Below are positions 26,527 through 34,616 of a stretch of 64,000 bases of DNA, piece by piece (position 1 is the first letter of the stretch; each line of letters opens with the position of its first letter). Source of the stretch: an uncultured Prevotellaceae bacterium (GTDB lineage Bacteria; Bacteroidota; Bacteroidia; Bacteroidales; Bacteroidaceae); assembly GCA_937910905.1 (NCBI GenBank), contig CALEPV010000079.1, positions 1 through 64,000 of the forward strand, read 5' to 3'. A model generated the notes under the pieces. The model was given only the letters and a program-made list of their open reading frames with translations, was not told the DNA's origin and did not search any database. A program made the translations under genes and the position numbers.

Positions 26527-26534
26527 CAAAAGTA
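26527..26534 (-). promoter_or_regulatory. -7 box for lptD
   Basis: CAAAAGTA reads TACTTTTG leftward, 30 bp before the lptD ATG at 26496. Its position rules out the upstream TTG as a start. Confidence 0.6.
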
Positions 26535-26607
26535 GCGCTTATAGCGCTCAATGCCAAATTTCAAGTGCTAAAGTTTCACAAGGCTTGCATTCTCTCTATT
26601 CTCCAGC

Positions 26608-26652
26608 CCTAACTCTAAACTCTAAACTCTAAACTCTAAACTCTAAACTCTC
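26608..26652. repeat. 7-bp tandem repeat (CTAAACT)
   Basis: About six copies of the heptamer CTAAACT lie immediately upstream of the tilS promoter box. They could vary in number by slippage and shift the distance between upstream sites and the -7 box. Confidence 0.85.
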
Positions 26653-26664
26653 AACTTTAATCCG

Positions 26665-26672
26665 TACCTTTG
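26665..26672 (+). promoter_or_regulatory. -7 box for tilS
   Basis: TACCTTTG, 25 bp before the tilS ATG; 13 bp after the heptamer array. Confidence 0.65.
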
Positions 26673-26697
26673 CACAAGATTTCTCACCCATACCTAA

Positions 26698-28053
26698 ATG
26701 ACAACAAACAACCCTCTACTGCAACGCATATCCGCCATCACCACAGCACACCTGCAAGCCAGCGACCAGCCCGTGCTGGTCGCACTGAGTGGCGGAGCCG
26801 ACAGCGTGTGCCTGCTGCTGGCCCTCCAGCAACTGGGATACCAGCTCATAGCCCTGCATTGCAACTTTCATTTGCGAGGTCAGGAAAGCGATACCGACGA
26901 GGCCTTCGTCCGTCGCCTCTGCAAACAGCACGAGGTGCAGCTGCTGGTCAAGCATTTCAGCACCGAGCAGCACGCACGCAAGCACAAGCTAAGCATCGAG
27001 ATGGCGGCTCGCGAACTGCGATACCAATGGTTTAACGAAATAATGAAAGAGACTGGAGCACAGGCTATTGCCGTTGCGCATCATCGCAATGACCAAGTGG
27101 AGACCATGATGCTCAATCTGGTGCGTGGCACAGGCCTGCATGGGCTGACAGGCATGTCTGTGATGTCCGCTCAGCGCATACTGCGTCCGCTGCTCACCAC
27201 CGACCGCAGTCAGATAGAGGAATGGCTGCGTGCACGCGGACAGGAGTGGGTCACGGACAGTACCAATCTGGATGCCCAGGTAGCACAGCGGAACAAGCTG
27301 CGCTTGGAGGTAATACCCATGCTGCAGGAGCTGAATCCGGCTGTTGTCAACACGCTTTGCGACACAGCCCACAGGCTGGCAGAAGCGGAGAAGGTGTACC
27401 GTCGGGGACTTGAGGCAGAGCTGGCCGAAGTGTGCCAGACAGACAAGGAGGGCACGATGCGCATAGACGTAGCGGCGCTGGAGGGCAGCTCGTCAGTAGA
27501 GACGCTGCTGTACGAGATGATGTACCCGCGCGGATTCACCACAGCACAAGTGCACGAAGTGGCGGCCTGTCTGCATGGCGAGGCCGGCACGATATGGACC
27601 AGCCAGGAGTGGCGGCTGCTGCGCGACCGCGGGTGCCTGCTACTGCGCAGAAATACCGCAGATGCTGCTATCGCAACACCGCAGATGCTGCCTCTGGAGG
27701 GCATAGTGCCCCTGCCCCACTCCACTCAGCTGCGTATCAGCCGCAAGTGCGTCACGCCAAGCTTCGACATTCCGCGTAGCCGCAATTGTGTCTGTCTGGA
27801 CCTCGACAAGCTCGCATTGCCGCTCAGCGTGCGCAGCGTGCAGCACGGGGACCGCATCGTTCCGTTCGGCAAACATACGCCACGGCTGGTGAGCGACATC
27901 CTTACCGACCAGAAGCTCAGCCTCTTCCAGCGCGAGGCACAGCTGGCAGTTCTCAGCGGCGACACCATCGTATGGCTTGTGGGCATCCGCGCCGCCGCCG
28001 GTTATGAAGTAGACTCGACGACACGCAACGTCATAATCATCGAAATCGCTTAG
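26698..28053 (+). CDS. tilS: tRNA(Ile)-lysidine synthase TilS
   Basis: 451 residues. The ATP-pyrophosphatase P-loop SGGADSVCLL is near residue 31. The family motifs HCNFHLRGQESDTDEAFV and AVAHHRNDQVETMMLNLVRG-TG follow, with a C-terminal substrate-binding domain (GDRIVPFG). TilS converts C34 of the CAU-anticodon tRNA-Ile to lysidine, making it read AUA; it is essential. Monocistronic, with a promoter 25 bp upstream. It converges on the GH97 gene with only an 18-bp gap. Confidence 0.96.
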   Translation: MTTNNPLLQRISAITTAHLQASDQPVLVALSGGADSVCLLLALQQLGYQLIALHCNFHLRGQESDTDEAFVRRLCKQHEVQLLVKHFSTEQHARKHKLSIEMAARELRYQWFNEIMKETGAQAIAVAHHRNDQVETMMLNLVRGTGLHGLTGMSVMSAQRILRPLLTTDRSQIEEWLRARGQEWVTDSTNLDAQVAQRNKLRLEVIPMLQELNPAVVNTLCDTAHRLAEAEKVYRRGLEAELAEVCQTDKEGTMRIDVAALEGSSSVETLLYEMMYPRGFTTAQVHEVAACLHGEAGTIWTSQEWRLLRDRGCLLLRRNTADAAIATPQMLPLEGIVPLPHSTQLRISRKCVTPSFDIPRSRNCVCLDLDKLALPLSVRSVQHGDRIVPFGKHTPRLVSDILTDQKLSLFQREAQLAVLSGDTIVWLVGIRAAAGYEVDSTTRNVIIIEIA

Positions 28054-28071
28054 CGTGCTGTTCAGATGTAG

Positions 28072-30039
28072 CTACTCAGTAACTACGGCTGCGCATTGCG
28101 GCTTCAGGGTTACTGCTACGCGACCGCGACGGTCCAGCTTCGTGCGGGTGCTGGTCGGGGTCTGCCCGTCCTTGCCGTCGTGCATGAGGGTAACGGTCTT
28201 CGAGGCAAACTCAGGCATGTCGAACTGAATCTTGCGGGGCTGGCCATCGGCATTCATGGCCACTACGTACCACTTGTCGGCATGGCGACGGGCCAGAACG
28301 ATGTACTTGCCCGGGTAGCCGTCGATGTAGCGTGTCTCATCCCATGTGGTTGGCACAGCTTTCATGAAGTCTATCTCGAACTTGGGCTGCTCGGTCAGGT
28401 TGCGTGGAGTGAGGGCGAAGTTCTGCCCACTGCTCTGGAAGGCGATGGCTGTAGCCAGCTCGAAGATGTCGCTGGTGCGGCGAGTGTTGCCCTTGCCGGG
28501 CTCGCGATGCAGGCGCTTCTGCAGGGCTGTGCCGCCGTACTCCATGGATGCAACCGTGTTGCGCACGAATGGGTGCAGGCAGGCATGACGAGCCTCCAGC
28601 TCGCAGAAGCCCTGGCTGAAGTACAGATTCTCGCTGGCCAGCACAGCCTCAGAGCTGCAGTAGTTGGGGTACATACGCTCCCAGCCTCGCGGCAGCGTGC
28701 AGCCGTGGAAGATAACTTGGATTCCGTAGTCGTTGGCATCGCTGAGTATGGCCTCGTACAGGCGTATGGTCTCCTGCTTGTCACCTCCGAAGAAGTCCAC
28801 CTTGATGCCCTTCACGCCGTGCTGTTGCAGCCAGCGCATCTCCTGCTTGCGGACTATCGGGTTGTGCATACATTGCTTAGCACATTGCGGAGCGTCGTTC
28901 CAGCCGCCGTTGGAGTTGTACCACACCCAGGGCGCAACACCCTTCTGCTGGCAGTAGTCAAACAGCTGCTCCATGCGCTCGCGACCTATGTTGGTGAGCC
29001 AGCCGCCGTCTATGAGGCAGCCCTCCCAACCGAGGTCGGCAGCGAGGTTGATGAACGTCACCTGGTCGTTGTAGTTGATGCTGGCATCCTGCCAGAGAAT
29101 CCACGACCACGTGTTGCGCGAACCCTTATACTCCTGGCTGGGCTCGTAGAGTTGCTCCACAACGTCCCATGTGATAGTGGTTTCGACAATGGGCTTTAGC
29201 GTCTTGCCCATGGTGATGGTGCGCCACGGCGTGCTGTTGGGCAGACCCATCTGTGCGGCAGTACTGCCGAAGCCGTTGTTCTCGCCCTCCAAGGGGAAGG
29301 CTATGGTGAACAGGTTGCCGTCGGTCACGTCGCTCAAGTGGCTGCCACAGTAGTCGCTGGTCAGGCCGGTCTCGCTTATGAGCACCCAGCCGTTGTCGCT
29401 CTCATGGAACAGGCAGGGGAAGGTCCAGCCGTGACCGTACTGGCTGAGGGTGGTGATGGGCTCGTCCCAGATGTAGTACTCTTCATAGCTGGGCTTGGTG
29501 CGCTTCCAGCCAATCTGTGCATCGCTCTGCGGACAGATGAAGGCTGTGGCATCGGCTGGCAGACGGAAGCCTGTGGCCTCCTCCTCCACCACGATAGCAG
29601 CTGTCTCGCCCTGCTCGGGGATGTTGTATCGGAATGCAACGTTGTTGCTCGACACGAAGAACTCCATGTCGATGCTCTTGCCCTGCTGGTTCTTCAGGGT
29701 GACAATCAACTTGCTGGCATTGTAGTCGATGGTAGATTGCTTGCCCTGGCGGAGGGTGTATCGGCCTGAGGTTGCACCGTGGCTCTTGTCCGTGAGTGTC
29801 AGCCCGCTGGTCCACGTGCCAGCACTGGTGATGATGCCCAGTGGCGACTGTAGTACCATCGGAACATCCACGGTATCCGTGCTGTTCACCTGACGCAAGC
29901 CGGCTGTATAAACGACCTTGCCGTTATCTTGAGAGACTTCCACGTAGGTCATGCCATCAGGACTGACAGCACGATAGCTCTGCGCTGAGAGGGTTGCTGC
30001 AGCTGTCATGGCTGCAACTGTCATTAGTAATTGTTTCAT
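28072..30039 (-). CDS. GH97 glycoside hydrolase, probably retaining type
   Basis: 655 residues with signal peptide (MTVAAMTAAATLSAQ). N-terminal GH97_N beta-sandwich, (beta/alpha)8 barrel from ~280 (TWSWILWQDASINYNDQ) and a C-terminal beta domain. Asp415 in GIKVDFFGGD occupies the place of the nucleophile in retaining GH97 alpha-galactosidases; inverting SusB-type enzymes lack it. Glu470 (AVLASE) is a plausible acid/base. An alpha-galactosidase-like activity is thus more likely than alpha-glucosidase, though specificity is inferred. It lies downstream of the PL11 gene on the same strand across a 9-bp repeat, suggesting joint use in pectin breakdown. Confidence 0.9.
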   Translation of the reverse strand: MKQLLMTVAAMTAAATLSAQSYRAVSPDGMTYVEVSQDNGKVVYTAGLRQVNSTDTVDVPMVLQSPLGIITSAGTWTSGLTLTDKSHGATSGRYTLRQGKQSTIDYNASKLIVTLKNQQGKSIDMEFFVSSNNVAFRYNIPEQGETAAIVVEEEATGFRLPADATAFICPQSDAQIGWKRTKPSYEEYYIWDEPITTLSQYGHGWTFPCLFHESDNGWVLISETGLTSDYCGSHLSDVTDGNLFTIAFPLEGENNGFGSTAAQMGLPNSTPWRTITMGKTLKPIVETTITWDVVEQLYEPSQEYKGSRNTWSWILWQDASINYNDQVTFINLAADLGWEGCLIDGGWLTNIGRERMEQLFDYCQQKGVAPWVWYNSNGGWNDAPQCAKQCMHNPIVRKQEMRWLQQHGVKGIKVDFFGGDKQETIRLYEAILSDANDYGIQVIFHGCTLPRGWERMYPNYCSSEAVLASENLYFSQGFCELEARHACLHPFVRNTVASMEYGGTALQKRLHREPGKGNTRRTSDIFELATAIAFQSSGQNFALTPRNLTEQPKFEIDFMKAVPTTWDETRYIDGYPGKYIVLARRHADKWYVVAMNADGQPRKIQFDMPEFASKTVTLMHDGKDGQTPTSTRTKLDRRGRVAVTLKPQCAAVVTE

Positions 30040-30052
30040 ATTGTTAGTTGTT

Positions 30053-30085
30053 GGTCATTTGGTCATTTGGTCATTTGGTCATTCA
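30053..30085. repeat. 9-bp tandem repeat (TTGGTCATT) between PL11 and GH97 genes
   Basis: Nearly four copies of TTGGTCATT fill the gap and include the PL11 stop codon. The AATGACC unit (minus strand) recurs in the two long repeats inside the rnf operon. Confidence 0.8.
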
Positions 30086-32172
30086 GCACTGAACTGCCAG
30101 CCACGGAAGGTGCGGCCGCTACCTTCCAGCTCGGCTCCGAAGTAGAAGCCTACGTTGGTGGGCTGGTTGTAGCCCACGTTCTGCATCACGAGGCTGTGGT
30201 AGTACACGGGGTCGCTGAGGAAGGTATGGAAGCGGTAGGGCGTGGGCTGCGGCGATACGTAGATGCGCAGGTGCTGGTTGTCGGGTGTGCGGGACACAAT
30301 CTCCTCGCGCCAGTCGCCGAGTATGTCGGCACATAGGGCGGGGTTGGACTTGGTGCCGTTGTTGAACACTACGCCGTCCAGCTGGAATATGGGCGGGCAC
30401 GAGGTGCTGCCGCTGAAGTCATAGTGGGCTTTTCCAGCTTCGCCCTCCTGGGTGTCACCGCTATAGCCCTGCTGGTCACCGTGATATGGCGACATACCCG
30501 ACTGGGTGTACTTGCTGACGGCTTCGTGATCTAGCATCTCACGGAGCAGGTCGCCGTCCCACCAAACGCCGAAGTTTATGGGGATGCGGGCTGTGCTGTC
30601 TATGACCTCGCCCCGGTAGTTGCAGATGCCGCCCGAAGCCGACGACCACATCTCAAGCCCAGAGTTCAGGGGATTGATGTCGGCAGCCATGCAGCGACCT
30701 ACATCCTTGCTGGAGAGTATCTGGAACAGCACCTGGCCTGTGCGGGCATCGCGGAAGTCGGAGCCGTCGCGCTTGTTCTCGTGGCAGTCCCACACCTGCA
30801 GAGCATCGTTCAGCGGCAGATAGGCCATGAGATGCATGGCATCGCCGTGGCCAAAGCCTGTATTATATAAAGGTGTACCATCGTGGTCCACAGCCATTGA
30901 ACCGTAGGTTATTTCGTCGCAGCCGTCGCCATCGACATCGCCGATGCGCAGATTGTGGTTGCCCTGACCTGCGTAAGAACGCTTGTCCTCGTCGTTGGTA
31001 TCGAACACCCAGCGTACCGACAGCTGCTGGCCGTCGAAGTCGTAGGCTGCAAGGACTGTACGGGTGTAGTAGCCGCGACAGAATATGACGCTCAAGTGCT
31101 GGCCGTTAAGGTAGCCGCAGGCCGCGAGGAAGCGGTCGCTGCGGTTAGCGTAGTTGTCACCCCAAGCGCGCAGCTCGCCTCGCTCGGGTATGTAGTCAAC
31201 AGTCGAGACGGCGCGGCCAGTCTTGCCGTCGAAGCATGTCACCCACTCTGGGCCCTTGTAGATGAAGCCTCCGCGCCGCGCCTTGCGGTCCATATTGTTG
31301 GGCCAGCCTGGTCCGCGGAACTGCTCGTGCGGGTTGCCGTTGGCCTGATACTCGCCGTTGTCGGGCTTGCGGCGATGGTCGGCGGTGCTGTCGCCCAGCA
31401 CGTTGCCCAAGCCATCGATGGTACCGTCGCTGGTACGGACCAGCAGCTCAGCACAGCCATCGCCATTGAGGTCGGCCACGATGAACGGTGTGTAATGAGC
31501 TCCTGAACGGATGTTGCGACCGAGGTTCACGCGCCACATCAGGGTGCCGTCCAGCTGGTAGGCATCGATGATGGTGGGCGAGGTCAGTCCGCTCTGCGAG
31601 TTGTCGCGCGAGTCGGAGGGGTCCCACTTCAGCACTATTTCCATCTGGCCATCGCCATCGAGGTCGGCAGCTGTGGCATCGTTGGCGTTGTAGTGTACCC
31701 AGCGTCCATGCTCACCCTGCAAGCTGTCGGGCTGCTGCAGCGGCAGGTCGAGATAGCCAATTGGCGCATCGGCCGGTAGCGTCCATTGTCCGTGAAGCAA
31801 GGCGATGTCGTCGGTGCTCAGTCCGCTGGGAACCAAGCCGTTGTGATACACGGGTTGTACGGCATAGGTTACCTCGCTGCCTGCAGGACTATAGTCCATC
31901 AGCATGGTTGGCTCGGTGGCACGACGCACAGCTATACGCTCGCCGTTGCGCAACACTTCGAAAGTCACATCCATTGGGTCGCATGGCAGATAGCGCCACG
32001 ACACCAGCACGGAGTCGGCCGATGTCCGCATGGCCACCACGCCGCGGTTGAGGCGCTGCTGCTGAAGTCTGGTGTAGTCATAGTTGGTCTGCGCCTCCAG
32101 CGGTCCGCACAGAGCAAACGCACATAGCGTTGCTGCTACGGCCAACCGCTTGTTGATTGAGCTTGTGTACAT
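30079..32172 (-). CDS. PL11 rhamnogalacturonan lyase
   Basis: 697 residues from the ATG at 32172; a longer frame runs back through the tRNA gene and promoters and is rejected. The signal peptide is LAVAATLCAFALCGPLEAQ. The beta-propeller core shows repeated Asp-rich calcium-type loops (ADLDGDGQ, ADLNGDGCAELL, GDVDGDGCDEITYGS) and PL11 hallmarks such as GPEWVTCFDGKTG and ADILGDWREEIV. These lyases cleave the Rha-GalA backbone of rhamnogalacturonan I by beta-elimination. A promoter box lies 33 bp upstream, and the gene is probably cotranscribed with the GH97 gene. Confidence 0.93.
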   Translation of the reverse strand: MYTSSINKRLAVAATLCAFALCGPLEAQTNYDYTRLQQQRLNRGVVAMRTSADSVLVSWRYLPCDPMDVTFEVLRNGERIAVRRATEPTMLMDYSPAGSEVTYAVQPVYHNGLVPSGLSTDDIALLHGQWTLPADAPIGYLDLPLQQPDSLQGEHGRWVHYNANDATAADLDGDGQMEIVLKWDPSDSRDNSQSGLTSPTIIDAYQLDGTLMWRVNLGRNIRSGAHYTPFIVADLNGDGCAELLVRTSDGTIDGLGNVLGDSTADHRRKPDNGEYQANGNPHEQFRGPGWPNNMDRKARRGGFIYKGPEWVTCFDGKTGRAVSTVDYIPERGELRAWGDNYANRSDRFLAACGYLNGQHLSVIFCRGYYTRTVLAAYDFDGQQLSVRWVFDTNDEDKRSYAGQGNHNLRIGDVDGDGCDEITYGSMAVDHDGTPLYNTGFGHGDAMHLMAYLPLNDALQVWDCHENKRDGSDFRDARTGQVLFQILSSKDVGRCMAADINPLNSGLEMWSSASGGICNYRGEVIDSTARIPINFGVWWDGDLLREMLDHEAVSKYTQSGMSPYHGDQQGYSGDTQEGEAGKAHYDFSGSTSCPPIFQLDGVVFNNGTKSNPALCADILGDWREEIVSRTPDNQHLRIYVSPQPTPYRFHTFLSDPVYYHSLVMQNVGYNQPTNVGFYFGAELEGSGRTFRGWQFSAE

Positions 32173-32205
32173 GGGAGTTGAATTAGTATTGACGTTAACT
32201 CTGCG

Positions 32206-32213
32206 CAAAGGTA
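32206..32213 (-). promoter_or_regulatory. -7 box for the PL11-GH97 unit
   Basis: CAAAGGTA reads TACCTTTG leftward, 33 bp before the PL11 ATG. It is back to back with the tRNA promoter at 32259. Confidence 0.65.
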
Positions 32214-32258
32214 AGCGAAAAAATCCGATTATTCTTTTCATGCATAAGGAATAATGCG

Positions 32259-32266
32259 TACCTTTG
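32259..32266 (+). promoter_or_regulatory. -7 box for tRNA-Gly
   Basis: TACCTTTG, 23 bp before the first tRNA base. Confidence 0.65.
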
Positions 32267-32289
32267 CGCCAACGATAGTAAATATCAAT

Positions 32290-32362
32290 GCGATAATAGC
32301 TCAGTTGGTAGAGCATTGGCTTCCCAAGCCGAGGGTCGCGGGTTCGAGTCCCGTTTATCGCT
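32290..32362 (+). tRNA. tRNA-Gly (anticodon CCC)
   Basis: 73 nt. The acceptor stem GCGATAA pairs with TTATCGC, leaving T as discriminator. The D-arm has AGCTCAGTTGGTAGAGC, the anticodon loop is TTCCCAA (anticodon CCC) and the T-arm has GGTTCGAGTCC. CCA is not encoded (TCAA follows). Reading through it gives the familiar spurious peptide IAQLVEHWLPKPRVAGSSP. Confidence 0.97.
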
Positions 32363-32403
32363 CAAAGCTCAGCGCAGAGCCGCAGGTAGAGCTATTTTTG
32401 CAC

Positions 32404-33681
32404 ATGAAACCGCTTGCTGAGAGAATGCGCCCCACGACGCTTGACGGATATATCGGGCAGCGACATTTGGTGGGGGAAGGTGCCGTGCTTCGCAGGATGA
32501 TTGATGCGGGGCGCGTTTCTTCTTTTATACTGTGGGGACCTCCGGGTGTGGGCAAGACCACGCTGGCGCAGATTATAGCCAACACGCTTCAGACTCCGTT
32601 CTACACCCTCTCGGCCGTGACCAGCGGCGTGAAGGATGTGCGTGACGTTATCGAGAAGGCTCGCGCCAACAGATTTTTCAACCAGAGCAGCCCCATATTG
32701 TTCATTGACGAGATACACAGGTTCAGCAAAAGCCAGCAGGACTCGCTGCTGGGTGCTGTGGAGCAAGGCGTGGTGACACTCATAGGTGCCACGACCGAGA
32801 ATCCTTCGTTTGAGGTGATACGTCCACTGCTGTCGCGCTGCGCCGTATATGTGCTACAGCCGCTCGATGCAGACGACCTGATAGGATTGGCCAATCACGC
32901 CATAACGACCGATGCCCTGCTGAGCCAGCGCAAGATAAGCATCGCTGAGACCAACGCCCTGCTGCGCTACAGCGGAGGCGATGCCCGCAAGCTGTTGAAC
33001 ATACTGGAGCTGGTGGCTGAAGCCGAGCCTGAGGGTACGGCAATCAGCATCACCGACGAGCTGGTGACCAACCGCCTGCAGCAGAATCCACTGGCCTACG
33101 ACAAGGCCGGCGAGCAGCACTACGACATCATATCGGCCTTCATCAAGAGCATACGCGGCAGCGACCCTGATGCTGCCATCTACTGGCTGGCACGCATGAT
33201 TGAGGGTGGCGAGGACCCGAAGTTCATAGCCCGACGACTAGTCATCTCGGCATCCGAGGATATTGGCCTTGCCAACCCCAATGCCCTGCTGCTGGCCAAC
33301 GCTGCTTTCGATGCTGTGCAGAAGCTGGGCTGGCCCGAAGGTCGCATACCGCTGGCCGAGGCTACCGTATATTTGGCCACATCGCCCAAGAGCAACTCGG
33401 CATATATGGCCATCAACGATGCTTTGGGCTACGTTCAGCAGTCGGGCAATCTGCCCGTGCCGCTGCATCTGCGCAATGCGCCTACCAAGCTGATGAAGCA
33501 GCTGGGCTACTCGGACGGCTACAAGTATGCCCACGACTACGAAGGCCACTTTGTTGAGCAGCAGTTTATGCCCGATGAAGCTGTGTCGCAGCGCTTCTGG
33601 CACGCTCAGAACACTTCGCAATCGGAGCAGCGGCTGCACGACCGAATGGTGCAGCTGTGGGGCGAGAGGTTCAAGAATTGA
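32404..33681 (+). CDS. rarA: Replication-associated recombination protein RarA/MgsA
   Basis: 425 residues starting MKPLAERMRPTTLDGYIGQ, the normal family start; an upstream frame through the tRNA is an artefact. Walker A GPPGVGKTT (near residue 45), Walker B FIDEIHRFSKSQQD, sensor GATTENPSFEV and a C-terminal tetramerisation region (SDGYKYAHDYEGHF). RarA is a clamp-loader-like AAA+ ATPase acting at stalled forks. A TATTTTTG box ends only 3 bp before the ATG, so a transcript from it would be nearly leaderless; expression by read-through from the tRNA promoter is more likely. Confidence 0.95.
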   Translation: MKPLAERMRPTTLDGYIGQRHLVGEGAVLRRMIDAGRVSSFILWGPPGVGKTTLAQIIANTLQTPFYTLSAVTSGVKDVRDVIEKARANRFFNQSSPILFIDEIHRFSKSQQDSLLGAVEQGVVTLIGATTENPSFEVIRPLLSRCAVYVLQPLDADDLIGLANHAITTDALLSQRKISIAETNALLRYSGGDARKLLNILELVAEAEPEGTAISITDELVTNRLQQNPLAYDKAGEQHYDIISAFIKSIRGSDPDAAIYWLARMIEGGEDPKFIARRLVISASEDIGLANPNALLLANAAFDAVQKLGWPEGRIPLAEATVYLATSPKSNSAYMAINDALGYVQQSGNLPVPLHLRNAPTKLMKQLGYSDGYKYAHDYEGHFVEQQFMPDEAVSQRFWHAQNTSQSEQRLHDRMVQLWGERFKN

Positions 33682-33796
33682 GCGTAAAGTTCCATAACAC
33701 ATGCTGCGGCCAAGTAATGGGCGCAAAATTTGACGGTATCGCGGATTTGTGTTTATTTTGCCATTGAATAAATGTCTGACTAATAACAATAGCATC

Positions 33797-34615
33797 ATGT
33801 ACTACGAGCAAATCAAGGAGACAGCGGCATGGCTCCAGGAGCGTATGCCGAGCCAGCCGCAGACAGCCATCATACTGGGCACAGGCCTGGGCCGTCTGGC
33901 CGAGGAAATAAGCGTCACGCTGGCCATAGACTATAAGGACATACCGAACTTCCCCGTCTCAACCGTCGAGGGTCACAGCGGCCGCTTGATATTCGGCAAG
34001 TTGGGCGACAAGAATATTCTGGCCATGCAGGGCCGTTTCCACTTCTACGAGGGCTACTCTATGCAGCAGGTGACGTTCCCCGTGCGCGTGATGTACGAGT
34101 TGGGCATCAAGACCCTGTTCGTGAGCAACGCCGCCGGCGGCACCGACCCGCAGTTCAGCATAGGCGACCTGATGATCATCACCGACCATATCAACTTCTT
34201 CCCCGAGCATCCGCTGCACGGCAAGAACCTGCCCGTGGGACCGCGCTTCCCCGACATGCACGAGACCTACGACCACGAGCTCATAGCGCTGGCCGACGGC
34301 ATAGCTGCCGAGAAGGGCATCAAGCTGCAGCACGGAGTGTACATCGGCACCCAGGGCCCGACCTTCGAGACCCCAGCCGAATACCGCATGTTCCGCTCCT
34401 TCGGTGCCGATGCCGTGGGCATGAGCACCGTGCCTGAAGTGATAGTGGCCCGTCACTGCGGCATCCGCGTGTTCGGCGTATCCGTGATCACCGACCTGGG
34501 CGGCTTCGACGCTCCCGTAGAGGTGAGCCACGAGGAGGTTCAGGAGGCTGCCAATGCCGCACAACCCGTAATGACAAAACTGATGCGCGCCATGATCATG
34601 CGCTCCGACGACTGA
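33797..34615 (+). CDS. punA: Purine-nucleoside phosphorylase (PNP/MTAP family)
   Basis: 272 residues from the ATG at 33797; an open frame 16 codons longer lacks a good start. Motifs of the trimeric class: ILGTGLGRL (phosphate loop), VEGHSGR, QGRFHFYEGY, LFVSNAAGGTD and GMSTVPEVIVA. The enzyme splits inosine or guanosine with phosphate to base and ribose-1-phosphate for salvage. Cytoplasmic. One base separates it from rlmD, so the two are coupled. The gene complements the de novo purine genes elsewhere in the window. Confidence 0.95.
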   Translation: MYYEQIKETAAWLQERMPSQPQTAIILGTGLGRLAEEISVTLAIDYKDIPNFPVSTVEGHSGRLIFGKLGDKNILAMQGRFHFYEGYSMQQVTFPVRVMYELGIKTLFVSNAAGGTDPQFSIGDLMIITDHINFFPEHPLHGKNLPVGPRFPDMHETYDHELIALADGIAAEKGIKLQHGVYIGTQGPTFETPAEYRMFRSFGADAVGMSTVPEVIVARHCGIRVFGVSVITDLGGFDAPVEVSHEEVQEAANAAQPVMTKLMRAMIMRSDD

Positions 34616-34616
34616 T

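Noticed and set aside
17050..30039. Polysaccharide utilisation locus
   Set aside because: No SusC/SusD pair or hybrid two-component regulator is present; the enzymes are separated by lptD and tilS.
32393..32400. TATTTTTG promoter for rarA
   Set aside because: It ends 3 bp before the ATG, leaving no room for a leader; kept only as a remark.
32254..32403. N-terminal extension of RarA and of the PL11 protein through 32173-32316
   Set aside because: Both would translate the tRNA-Gly gene or promoter DNA; the peptide is the well-known tRNA read-through artefact, and downstream ATG codons give normal family starts.
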